Source: Lutraria lutraria (taxonomy: Eukaryota; Mollusca; Bivalvia; Venerida; Mactridae). Taken from it: 64,000 nt of DNA. Positions 37,801 through 49,751 of the stretch are shown here, piece by piece. The notes under the pieces are model-generated. The model did no database searches, was not told where the DNA came from, and was given only the letters and a program-made list of their open reading frames with translations. The DNA lies in assembly GCA_964023205.1 (NCBI GenBank), contig OZ026833.1, positions 1,022,176 to 1,086,175 on the forward strand. Direction: 5' to 3'. Made by a program: the position numbers and the translations under genes. Numbering within the stretch: the first letter of the stretch is position 1; the number at the start of each line of letters is the position of its first letter.

Positions 37801-39815
37801 TACCCTACACTTTGTATATATATTATATCATGGTATACCCTACACTTTGTATATGTATTATATCATGGTATACACTACACTTTGTATATGTATTATATCA
37901 TGGTATTCACTACACTTGTATATATATTATATCATGGTATACTCTACACTTTGTATATATATTATATCATGGTATACTCTACACTTTGTATATATATTAT
38001 ATCATGGTATACCCTACACTTTGTATATATATTATATCATGGTATACCCTACACTTTGTATATATATTATATCATGGTATACCCTACACTTTGTATATAT
38101 ATTATATCATGGTATACCCTACACTTTGTATATATATTATATCATGGTATACCCTACACTTTGTATATATATTATATCATGGTATGCACTACACCTTGTG
38201 TATGTATTATATCATGGTATACCCTACACTTTGTATATATATTATATCATGGTATACCCTACACTTTGTATATGTATTATATCATGGTATGCACTACACC
38301 TTGTGTATGTATTATATCATGGTATACCCTACACTTTGTATATGTATTATATCATGGTATGCACTACACCTTGTGTATGTATTATATCATGGTATACCCT
38401 ACACTTTGTATATGTATTATATCATGGTATGCACTACACCTTGTGTATGTATTATATCATGGTATACCCTACACTTTGTATATGTATTATATCATGGTAT
38501 GCACTACACCTTGTGTATGTATTATATCATGGTATACCCTACACTTAGTATATGTATTATATCATGGTATACTCTACACTTTGTATATGTATTATATCAT
38601 GGTATACTCTACACTTTGTATATGTATTATATCATGGTATGTACTACACTTTGTATATGTATTATATCATGATATACTCTACACTTTCTATATGTATTAT
38701 ATCATGGTATACTCTACACTTTGTATATGTATTATATCATGGTATACTCTACACTTTGTATATGTATTATATCATGGTATACTCTACACTTTGTATATGT
38801 ATTATATCATGGTATACTCTACACTTTGTATATGTATTATATCATGGTATACTCTACACTTTGTATATGTATTATATCATGGTATGTACTACACTTTTTT
38901 ATATGTATTATATCATGGTATACTCTACACTTTGTATATGTATTATATCATCTGGTATACCCTACACTTTGTATATATATTATATCATGGTATACTCTAC
39001 ACTTTGTATATGTATTATATCATGGTATGCACTACACCTTGTGTATGTATTATATCATGGTATACCCTACACTTTGTATATGTATTATATCATGGTACAC
39101 ACTACACTTTGTATATGTATTATATCATGGTATACTCTACACTTTGTGTATGTATTATATCATGGTATACTCTACACTTTGTATATGTATTATATCATGG
39201 TATGTACTACACTTTGTATATGTATTATATCATGGTATACTCTACACTTTGTATATGTATTATATCATGGTATACTCTACACTTTGTATATGTATTATAT
39301 CATGGTATACTCTACACTTTGTATATGTATTATATCATGGTATACTCTACACTTTGTATATGTATTATATCATGGTGTACTCTACACTTTGTATATGTAT
39401 TATATCATGGTATACTCTACACTTTGTATATGTATTATATCATGGTATGTACTACACTTTTTTATATGTATTATATCATCTGGTATACCCTACATTTTGT
39501 ATATATATTATATCATGGTATACCCTACACTTTGTATATATATTATATAATGACATACACTACACTTTATATATATGTATTATATCATGGTATGCACTAC
39601 ACTTTATATATATGTATTATATCATGGTATACACTACACTTTGTATATATGCATTATAATGTGGTATAACCTACACTTTGTATATATGTTTTATATCATG
39701 GTATACACTACACTTTGTATATGTATTATATCACGGTATACTCTACACTTTGTATATATGTATTATATCATGGTATAACCTACACTTTGTATATGTCTAA
39801 AATCATGTTATATGC
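34876..39815. repeat. Minisatellite Sat1, array 2: 35-bp unit, about 138 copies
   Basis: Same unit and same flanks as array 1 but about 1.2 kb longer. The first ~450 bases and the last several hundred bases align unit by unit with array 1, while the middle has extra blocks (roughly 36,880-37,900). Runs of the TATACCC and TATGCAC/CACCTTGTG variants show local amplification of groups of units. Stop-free plus frames reach 769 codons, none credible as genes. Confidence 0.95.
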
Positions 39816-40755
39816 TACAATGGCTACAGACCGTTCGAAATCGGTACCCTCCGGTAGACTGTGATTTATCTTTCATTATATTTTTATATGACCCTTTTTG
39901 TTTCTTGGTTTGTTGATTGCGAGATTTGGGTGAATGTAGTATTTTGGGGATAGTAGGAAGTTTTGTGGGTTTTTTTAAAATTCTGTTTTATTTACTCGTA
40001 TGTATATTCAGAAGAGCTTCAATTAAGATACAGACATGGTGTAAATACAGATTAGAAAGGGCTTCTTTCTCTAAAGATATTCAGGATTGGGGAATAAGAA
40101 AAGGGACTAGACTGAGAGTCGAACATAATATAATCAGTAATAATGGAATACACAGTTCGAGCAGTTACTACCAATTCTAGGATTTGTTAATGTTATGTTC
40201 ACTACGTATAATCTTTAAGACAACAACAAGTAATAGTTAACATCAGAAAATCTATTTACACCAATGGTTAAACTACAGTAGAACACAGTAATAGTGCAAT
40301 CCCAAATACCTGAACGCATGTAATTATTTCTTAACTAATAGTCTCTTTCATTGTGTCCATTGCATTGGATTACAGAATGATAAGGTAATAGATAATTACA
40401 TCAATCTCAATCCGTCCGATTCTCTATTATAAAATTGTCAGCGTTCGCTATAACTGTGTTTTACTGTACAACATAATTGATATATGCGTCTTAAAATGTC
40501 TAATAAAACAAATGTTTTGTTAGACACACACAAATCATGTGGAAGAAAAAAAAGCTCATGGTGAGCGCTAAAGAAGACTAACTTAATTCAATTTTTGATT
40601 CCTTAATTCAAACTTCGATCTGTATGGAAAACGTTACTAGCATATGTATTGTTATGTCAGTGATTTCAACAGCAACATACTGCATTGGACGAAGTAAGCT
40701 TAACTCGTGACATTTTATATTTACATTTACGCGTACCTGCCATGTTTTCAGTCAA
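39816..40755. other. 3' flank of fragment E'; no gene seen
   Basis: Nearly identical to 25,301-26,251, with a handful of substitutions. No coding sequence recognised. Confidence 0.6.
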
Positions 40756-41721
40756 TCATACACACAAACCTATTACACTGTTATATTTTGGGAACAATAC
40801 GTTCACTGAAAACGGATCACTGATGGTGCGATCATATGCGTCAATAATCTCCATGTTATAAGACTGTAATGTATATATTGATACAACGTTTGAATTGCCC
40901 GCAACAATCAGCCTAGAGTTGTCATGGTCATATACAATACAGTACGTACGTGTTCGTCTAAACTTACTGTCAAGTTTATTTTGTATTAGATTTCCATCGT
41001 TATCTATCTGACGAACTTCGCCTGTTGAAAAGCTTCCAACGAAACATATTTGACCCGGTAACAGACATAAAGACCAAGTGTCATTGAAATCCAATGAAGA
41101 TATTGTTATTTTCAAATTTCCGGTTTTATCTAATACGAACAAACCCCTGTCCTTATCTGTCACGTATATGTCTTTGTTTACACTTACGGCAATCTGTCTG
41201 CATGCTGAGAACATCTGGTCACCATTAGCATCTCTGGAATACGTTCTAAGATGCTTCTCAGTTTTACTGTAGACATTTACTTTCTTTTCTTCACAGGTGA
41301 ATATCTCTCCAGCAGCATATGTCATCCCATAACCTTTACTAATAAGGGTAAATCTTGATTTGAATTGCTTCGTTTGTCCAAGTGATACGATGTGTACTTC
41401 TCTTGTACTCCAGATTCTTACTCCCACTTCATGTTTTTCGATTGTACAAAGTGCTACTGGGTGACCCGGTAACTTTATCTCATCTTTATATTCCAACTCT
41501 GAATTCAATCGTTTCAGTGATTGACCGTTATAGTCTGCCAACAGCAGATAACCAGTGCCTATGAAACACATATCAAATGCTTTCGTCTGACTATTGCAAA
41601 GAAAATTTGCATTTTTCTGTAATGTAGACTTGTACCCGCGGATAACCACATAGTCATTAACATTGCCCAATGAGTCCGTTTCACGAATGTCGAGATGAAT
41701 GTCGATTGTCGAGCTAGACAT
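40756..41721 (-). CDS. Truncated TRIM-like propeller ORF E', start inside Sat2
   Basis: An open frame of 321 codons encodes the propeller domain only. It begins ATG at 41,721 within the first Sat2 unit, giving MSSSTIDIHLDIRETDSLG from repeat sequence, then NVNDYVVIRGYKST as in the family. In standard Sat2 units the fourth codon of this frame is TAG. In this unit a T-to-G type change (TCGAGC on the plus strand for TCTAGC) makes it a serine codon, so the frame is open. It has Gln where E has a stop, and the same 36-residue C-terminal extension as E. B-boxes and coiled coil are missing. Whether it is expressed is unknown; the nearest promoter-like remnant is beyond Sat2. It may simply be a younger, less decayed pseudogene. 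Confidence 0.55.
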   Translation of the reverse strand: MSSSTIDIHLDIRETDSLGNVNDYVVIRGYKSTLQKNANFLCNSQTKAFDMCFIGTGYLLLADYNGQSLKRLNSELEYKDEIKLPGHPVALCTIEKHEVGVRIWSTREVHIVSLGQTKQFKSRFTLISKGYGMTYAAGEIFTCEEKKVNVYSKTEKHLRTYSRDANGDQMFSACRQIAVSVNKDIYVTDKDRGLFVLDKTGNLKITISSLDFNDTWSLCLLPGQICFVGSFSTGEVRQIDNDGNLIQNKLDSKFRRTRTYCIVYDHDNSRLIVAGNSNVVSIYTLQSYNMEIIDAYDRTISDPFSVNVLFPKYNSVIGLCV

Positions 41722-42412
41722 TCGACATTTCTTTACTTTGACGGCGATACAGTCGTAACTTCGAATGTCGAGATGAATGTCGATTGTCTAGCTAGACATT
41801 CGAAATTTACATTACTTTGACGGCTATACAGTCCGTTTTTTCGAATGTCGAGATGAATGTCGATTGTCTAGCTAGACATTCGAAATTGCATTACTTTGAC
41901 GGCGATACAGTCGTAACTTCGAATGTCGAGATGAATGTCGATTGTCTAGCTAGACATTCGAAATTTACATTATTATGATGGCCATACAGCCTGTTTCACG
42001 AATGTCGAGATGAATGACGATTGTGTAGCTAGACATTCAAAATTTCTTTACTTTGACGGCGATACAGTCGTAACTTCGAATGTCGAGATGAATGTCGATT
42101 GTCTAGCTAGACATTCGAAATTTCATTACTTTGACGGCGATACGCTCTGTTTTACGAATGTCGAGATGAATGTCGATTGTCTAGCTAGACATTCAAAATT
42201 TACATTATTATGATGGCCATACAGCCTGTTTCACGAATGTCGAGATGAATGTCGATTGTCTAGCTAGACATTCGAAATTTACATTACTTTGACGGCTATA
42301 CAGTCCGTTTTTTCGAATGTCGAGATGAATGTCGATTGTCTAGCTAGACATTCGAAATTTCATTACTTTGACGGCGATACAGTCGTAACTTCGAATCTCG
42401 AGATGAATGTCG
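41690..42412. repeat. Minisatellite Sat2, array 2: 78-bp unit, about 9 copies
   Basis: Same hairpin-bearing unit as 27,184-28,110 with fewer copies and a different order of tail variants. The first unit overlaps the start of ORF E'. Its far end passes directly into GCCGACCTACATAG, the inner part of the TRIM upstream motif, whereas array 1 keeps about 20 more bases of flank. Confidence 0.95.
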
Positions 42413-43686
42413 ATTGCCGACCTACATAGATTGGTTTCAAGGAATTGCTAAATTTATATCTAAATGGGATTGCATTTTCTAAACATACACCATTATTATC
42501 CTATCTTAAACATTAGATAATGGTAGAGTTAATTGAATATATCCAGATTCATTTAACGTACATTTATGCTCTGTATGGGTTGATCATATAATTATAGTAG
42601 TAACATTTTGTAAGGTTAACATTCATCGTAAAAAATGTGTACATATTTCGTACATGTATAATTGTATATTCTTATACGTCCTTCACGTCTGTATTTTGTG
42701 AATGCTAAATTGTGTTTATACAATATAAGGTTATACAGTTATGGTAAAACCGCACGTAATGACCGCCTCAAACTATAAAGAAAGCTTCATATAAGAATAG
42801 TTAACGTTGACTGCTTCAAATGATAAAGAAACCTTGTTATAAGAACCGCTAATTTTGACTGATTCTACATATTATCTCTACATATTATGTGTTTAACCAT
42901 AGGGGGCTAGCACGTTGAAGGGATTGTGTATAATGGATATCAAGGCCTTAAATGGCAACAAAGACCAAAAACAGTTTAAACATACTAACCTCGGCTTGCA
43001 TATTTGGATGTCCAAATCAGAAGCCTTTTTGAGAGCTTTATTGCACGGCCGTGATTAGGACCACGTTATAGTAATGCTATGGTAAGTACGTATGACGCAT
43101 TAGTAATCCTTTCGATTTTCGCACTATGTGCGTGCTCGATTACTATCATTAGGCGGTCTCAAAACTCTACCCAAAATTCTATCAAAAGAGCGAGATAGTT
43201 TGGAACTGAATCGAACGTTTAATGATGTCATTTTTGTAATTTGATCTTTCATCGGAAATCATTATATCTATATTCCTTTATGTTAACCTTTTTACTTGTT
43301 CATACATGTTTTACAATAAGTGCTTATTACCAATTGTTTATTACCATACTACTATTAAGATTACCATATACCCATTGTATAAATTTATCGCTTAACCAGT
43401 TCAACAGCATTAATACATAATAGCATTGTTGTTAAATTACAAAATAATTCATAGCCTGATATTGATACACTTAACTTATTGACAAAAGATTAGCTTTAAT
43501 AGACCAACTAAAAAGTTGTTGTTGTTAAAGTGCCTAGAAACGACGCTCTATAATGTAGATTGTTGCTGTGTTTGGCGTTTATTGTCTAATATTAACAATA
43601 TAAATATTTGCCTCCTTCAGTTTTCTAGTAAGTCTTGGTCTTTATTGAGTCTAGTTATGAAAGCATGAGGTCATCCAAAAGTGTTT
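42413..43686. other. TRIM 5' flank of copy E' and unique sequence; no gene seen
   Basis: Matches 28,146-28,700 at first, with a short duplication around 42,760-42,850 (AAAGAAACCTTGTTATAAGA repeated in altered form). The 43,020-43,540 part has no counterpart I can find and no recognisable coding features. Confidence 0.45.
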
Positions 43687-43880
43687 CTTTGCGGTATCCC
43701 TACCCAGAGAAATTTCAGTAGGTATAATATAGTTAGGCAGGATATATTTCTACAATATAATTTTTATATTGAACCCAAAATGCAAGTCAAAATGCTATTT
43801 TTTATTTTGAAAAATATCTGAGAGACCATAAGAAGTTGGTAAGTAGCAGTACCATAAAAAAATATTTTTAGGGATGACCT
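43687..43880. mobile_element. MITE, 194 bp
   Basis: AGGTCATCCAAAAGTGTTTC at the left and the complement AGGTCATCCCTAAAAATATT at the right are inverted ends. It shares the TTGAACCCAAAATGCAAGTC interior with 28,873-29,079 and sits at the equivalent place in the duplicated unit. Confidence 0.75.
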
Positions 43881-45095
43881 GAACAATTAAAACAGAATAA
43901 GATCAAAGACCATGCACGGAATCTGCATACAGTGCGATGATATTTTATTAGGTCAGTTCAGTAGAGACTGTAAAGAGAAATAAAATATCAGCTGATTAAA
44001 ACACTAAACAGGAATATATATATGGACTTAGATTAAAAAAATACAAGTCAACACATCCAATATTGACTCTGATATTCATGATAAATAAGAAAAAATAGTC
44101 AATGTTAAATTAAATTTCGTCAGGAACGAGTGTGAGGCTTAACCCTCAAAACTAACGCACACTCCTCCTGTAGACTATATATGTTTGACGGGTTTGAGAT
44201 TGCGGGATTTTGGGGAAGGTAGTATTTTTGGGAAAGGGGGATTTTTGTGTTTGTGTGTGTTTTAATTGTTTCATCTACTCGTATATTCGAAAAAGCTTCA
44301 ATTAAGATACAAACATGGCGTAAATATAAACTGGAAAGGCCTCTTTCAATAAGCATATACAGATCGGGGAAATAGGAAAACGGATAAGATTGATATTCGA
44401 ATACAGTATAATCGTAAGTTATAAATAAATGGAATACACAGTTCGAGAAATTACCAATTCTACGATTTGTTTATGTTTTATTCACTTCAAACAATCTGTA
44501 AAACAAACAAAAATAATGTATTAATAAGAAAATGTATTTACATCAAGTATGGCTAAATCTCGTGTACAGTACAACACGGTTATAATGAAATCCTAAATAC
44601 CTGAATGTATGTAAGTATATATTGATAGTCTCATTTCATTGCATTGTATTTTGAAAAAATGACCTCAATCTATCCGATTTTCTAATACATCCAAGTGATA
44701 GACTGCACTAAATAATTGATATACGCTAGACAACTACAAGAGTATCATCCTCAAAATGTAAATACTAGTATGTCTTTAAATGTCTAATCAAACAAATCAA
44801 ACACTCATCATGTCGAAGAAAAAAAAATATGCAAAAAGTTCATCCATGTTTGATTCCTTAATTCAAACTTTGATCTGTATTAAAAAGTAACACCATTTTT
44901 ATAGAACGCCATCGTTATAAATAGCAACATCCCTCATTTGAAGAAGTAAACTTAACTCATGATATTTTATATTTTACAAATACGAGTACCTTTCATGTTT
45001 TCAGGCAACCATACACACAAACACATTGTTATATTTTTTAAACAATAATTACATTGAAAACGGGCACAGACCATGCTATCATAAGCGTGAATAAT
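43881..45095. other. 3' flank of TRIM gene F; no gene seen
   Basis: Homologous to 29,080-30,260. It contains an AT-rich region and the probable 3' UTR of gene F. No other gene recognised. Confidence 0.55.
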
Positions 45096-47548
45096 CTACA
45101 TGTTATAAGGCTGTACTGTATATATTGATACAACGTTTGAATTGCCCGCAATAATCAGCCTAGAGTTGCCATGATCGAAAGCAGCACAATACGTAGGGGT
45201 TGGTAGATTATTTGTGAAGTTTTGTTTTTCTAGTAGTTTTCCATCTTTATCTATCTGATAAACCGCGCCTGACGACTGGGTGAAAACTAGACATACATGA
45301 TCCGGTAATAGGCATAAAGCACATATGTTGTTGTTCTCAAATGAATTTACTTTCATTTTCAATCTCCCGGTTTTGTCTAAAACAGTCAACCCTGTTGTGT
45401 TGTTGGTCACATATATATCTTTGTTTACGCTTAATGCAATCTGTAAGCATGCTGAGAACATCTTTTCACCATTAGCATCTTTGTCATACGTTCTTAGATG
45501 CTTTCCAGTTGTACTGTAAACATTTACTTTATTTTCTTCACATGCAAGTATCTCTCCAGCATCATATGTCATCCCATAACCATTGCCATAAAGAGTGAAT
45601 TTTGATTTAAATTGCATTGTTTGTCCAAGTGATACGATGTGTACTTCTCCTGTACACCAGATTCTTACTGCCAATTCATGGTGTTCGGTTGTACAAAGTG
45701 CTACTGGAAGACCTGGTAACTTTATCTCATCTTTATATTGCAACTCTGAATTAAATCGTTTCAGTGATAGACCGTAAAAGTCTGCTAAAAGTAGATCACC
45801 AGTGCCTATAAAACACATATCAAAAACAGTCGTCTGACTAATGCCTAAAAGATTTGCATTTTTCTGAAATGTCGACTTGTACCCCTTGTTAACCACATCG
45901 TCTTCCAAATGTCCCAATGATTCCATGCCGCCTACAGTTGTCTCTAACGTCTTATTTAAAAACAGTTTGAGTTCTCTCTCACAAAAATCCTTCACAACAT
46001 CTTTTACAAGTATTTCAACGTCTTTTATTACCATCTTACTTGTTTTAACATTAACAAACAACACCTCATCATCAGTTTGTTCTAGTTTATCAACATATGC
46101 AGTCGTTGTTGTTATCGCAGCATTCATCGCTTCAATATCTTTGTCCAGAGCTTCCTTGTCTTTCTCATATTTTGAACGTACTTCATTTCTGGAGTTATTG
46201 GCCAACTTCTGTATCTTTTCAATAATCATCTCTTCATATTTATCAATGGTGTCGAGCAGTTCAATTTTCTGTTTACCAATAGTTTCGATATTTTTAGTGC
46301 GTTTCTCTTTCTCTTGTTTGAATTGGATAAGAGCGTTGTTCAACATTCCTCTGCATTCATTTAACTCAGGATTTGAATTAAAATGTTTGGCTGCAACGGA
46401 GATTGGTGTAGTCTGACATGATCTGAAAAAGAAAGTGATATATTAGATATAAAAAAATGTTCTACTTTTTGTGTCGTATTAATTAAGACGTAAGAGTACT
46501 ACACCGACAAGTTTTAATCATTCTGAGTTCTTTTTTATGAGATGACAAAGTGTTTCAATGTATTTTTCAGTTAAAAAATAGCACATAAAAAGGTATGATA
46601 CTTGCGTTTGTCTGTTTTATATGTTCAAATCAAAGTACAATCTTTCAATCGAATTTTTAAAATTAAGTTAACACGAACGCTCTTAATGTTCGATTATTCG
46701 TGTTGCGAAAGAAAGTGTTTTCGAGTGTTCCGAAAGTATAAGTGTTCGAGTGTTGCGAAAGAAAAGGTTTTCGAATGTCAATCATTGCAAGTTTATATAC
46801 CAAGTTTATATACTAAGGATTATAATATTTTTCTGTACACGTGATCATTTGGTTTCTTCAATGAAATGGATTCGCATATTTCCATGAATTGGTAAATTGG
46901 TATGATTTCATGTATCATTTAGGGAATGATAAAAATATTAATTGATGTTTTCAAATTACAATCAAGTAGTATCGGTATTCGCAATTATCTTGAATGAAAG
47001 AAATGTCACAAAATTCGACCCCGTTTAACTGAATGCAGTGATGTATTTATATACAAGGGTTCTTTTTTCATTTAAGATAATTATGGGTTAAATTATGGAG
47101 TTAAATCAAGAATTTATTACATTTTTACCACCAAAGGTTCGTTAGTACTGTCTGTGTTTAATATAAATTACCATAATTTTGATTACCTATGTTTTACGAT
47201 AGCACATGTTCCACAACATATTTCATCATGATCCTTGCAATAAGTATCAATCGGCTTATCTTCATGAATGGAACATTTCGTAACCGTTTTTGACACTGGT
47301 TCACCATCTTCCCTAGTTTCACCATCAGTCGTCCAGCTAGGAGCATCAACTTCGTTTAACTGATGAGATCTTAATGTCGGGATTAGCTTGTGACATTGAA
47401 CACATTTACTGCAGAAATAAAGAGCACAGTCCACACAATAATGTCTAGCTTTTGAATTATGTCCATCTTCCGAGCACAACGAACAGCAAGCACTTTTAAT
47501 TTCGTTTAATTGATCCGAAGAAAAATCAGAATTTCCTCCAGTCGCCAT
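45096..47548 (-). CDS. RING-less TRIM-like protein (copy F, intact)
   Basis: Exon 1 is 47,548-47,187 and exon 2 is 46,422-45,096. Together they encode 562 residues with no break. The intron is 764 bases, phase 2, CATAG|GTAAT to CAG|ATCATG. Residues 22-62 form the first B-box. The second (KCSIHEDKPIDTYCKDHDEICC...) crosses the splice junction at residue 121. A coiled coil starts at the ECRG motif (~145) and runs through KYEKDKEALDKDIEA to about 245. The propeller occupies about 315-560. The absence of a RING suggests a scaffold or regulator rather than a ligase. Nearest relative by eye is copy C. A short segment of the intron (about 46,757-46,810) is inverted relative to copy C. Likely expressed from the conserved motif at 47,592. 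Confidence 0.85.
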
Positions 47549-47591
47549 TTTGTGTAGATCTGTTTCATTTGTAAGACGGTAGCAAACTGAT

Positions 47592-47619
47592 TATATTTTT
47601 TGAAAATAGCCGACCTACT
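47592..47619 (-). promoter_or_regulatory. Conserved motif upstream of TRIM exon 1 (copy F)
   Basis: TATATTTTTTGAAAATAGCC followed by GACCTACTA is the motif of the other copies with C changed to T at the palindrome centre. It lies about 45-70 bases before the ATG. Confidence 0.35.
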
Positions 47620-49751
47620 AAGATTTACTACATAATATTGATAGGGACCGCATTTTCGAAAAATCGCCGACCAGGATACACTGGATCTCTTAATTTAGAT
47701 TTCAAACATCAGATAATGGTTTAACAATGTACCCAGATTTATTTCATACTTATTATCAGCATTTTGTAAGTTAAACATTAATCGTAAGATATGTTTGTAC
47801 ATGTATTCTTACACGTCCTTCAAGTCTGTATATCATGAATATCAATTATGTTTATGTCGTTGAAGATTATACAAATACGATAAAACCGCCAATAGCGACC
47901 ACTTCAAATTATAAAGAAGCCTAGTTATAAGAACCACATAACTTTCTGAATATTTTCTAACTTTGCACTTTATTCTTTTATATATTGGTCCAAATATCTT
48001 AATACTGTTCAAATTAAATTGTTATGGTTCATAGTTTAAAGTGTTACTCATTTATAAATAGTCATGATTGTCTACTGTATAATATTTATTCATATTTGTT
48101 ATCTATCTACATTTGTTCATGTCTTACTGATAAGTTACATGCTTACTGCAATAAACAAGTGCTAATAGCACAATAGTATGAACGTAGGTTGCTAGTAAGT
48201 TATGTATTTGTGTTTACCACTTATGATCACTGATGAGCATTATTATTACAAATGAATACAGTGTGATATCTCCAACGCAACACCCTTTGAGGGTAGCAAA
48301 ATAAGTTTGTTGCTCTATAGAGGTTAAATTAACAGTTAAATCATGCAGTGGGGAAACCCATGTTGTTGTTTTTGAAAGGAGGTTGTTGCTCAAGAGAGGG
48401 CCGCTCTGGAGAGATTGTTCTGTAGTTGTTACTGTTATTGAAGTGCCTAATTTGTAAACAATGATGTATTATGTATTAGAGGGTTATGGTTATGTATTAT
48501 ATATTGTTGTTACTGTTTAAGTATTATGAGCTGTATTCTGTATTAGTGTTATGTATAATGTAGGATTTCACTGAGTTGTAGTTTTTATCTTTTATTAAAA
48601 ACATAGATATTAGCCTCCAAAGCTACTTGATATAATATAAATGTAGATTAATATAAGCACAACAAATTAGAATATAAATAACATGATGTTGATTGATGGT
48701 AGTTTGCATTATTCAGCACGTTCGCTTGTACAAACTTTTGTATTGTTCATACTAGTATCAACCTTCGAACGCTGTCCAATTATGTGGCAAATTGTGCGTT
48801 CAGGTAAATTTTACATTGAATCATATTAAAATATATTAAATTTTCAATTATCATGAACTAACATCAAAGTGTGAGCAATGAAATAACCACTCTTAAACAT
48901 TATTTTTGAAAATACCATTGTTTTTTTATAAATGGATAGAAATGAAGTTTAATTGCAATCAACAGGATCAGGAATACTTGTTATGTAAATATATTTCCAA
49001 CATAATAAATGACAAAGTAGCAGTGTACAAATACGGCGTTATCAAACATACAGTATATTCCATAAAATATAAATACCCTGTATAAAACATATACTTCTAC
49101 AAAACTGACATCAAGTGTTGATCAAACTACAGTTAGTTTTGGGGGGTGCTTGGGAACTCTCCGTAACACAAATAATTATTTCATGGCATTCGTATTTTGT
49201 ATTTAAAACTACCAGCTGTAATTGACTTCAGCTTTAATGGACTTTCACCGTGTTTTCAAGATAGAAGATTATCTGTAACGTAAACATATAAGTATACATG
49301 TTTCTGGTCACATGATCCAATACATTATATTTACAAATAAAAGAGCACAACATTTATAAGTTACACAAGTTTGTACAATTTACATGTAAAATTAAAACAC
49401 GAAATTAATAAACAGAACTAAAAAAAGATACGCAAGACGAGTAGTTGTAATATTAATGCTATCAGTTTTGAAACATAAAATGTGAACACAATGTCTTGGA
49501 AAATGCTAATTTAATGCATCATATACAGATATATTGGTTGTCAATGATCGGCCAAAAAAAAAACTAAAAAATTAACAAATGTATTATAATGTAAACATTG
49601 TCTTCAACAAAAGATTAAATGTGACCAAATAAGCTACACTTATATTACTGTCGATCACGGAACTTAATGCACATTCAATGGGTTGTAATGAGTCTATCAA
49701 TAGCAAGTACAATATATATGTCACCTGATTGTCTGATATAACGTGAGTATT
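47620..49751. other. TRIM 5' flank of F joined to 3' flank of G; no gene seen
   Basis: Matches 19,044-20,918 along most of its length. Between 48,964 and 49,160 it has about 190 bases not present at 20,302-20,321. There the short flank instead carries CTCTCCCAAGCACCC, the complement of GGGTGCTTGGGAACTCTCC at 49,145, so an inversion or element excision has occurred. No coding sequence recognised. Confidence 0.55.
48258..48425. mobile_element. MITE in TRIM 5' flank (copy 3)
   Basis: Same element and position in the unit as 19,618-19,776 and 33,489-33,653, with ends ACAGTGTGATATCTCCA and CTGGAGAGATTGTTCTGTA. Confidence 0.65.

Noticed and set aside
34769..39778. Long plus-strand ORFs (up to 769 codons) in the second array
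   Set aside because: Same Sat1 artefact as in array 1.
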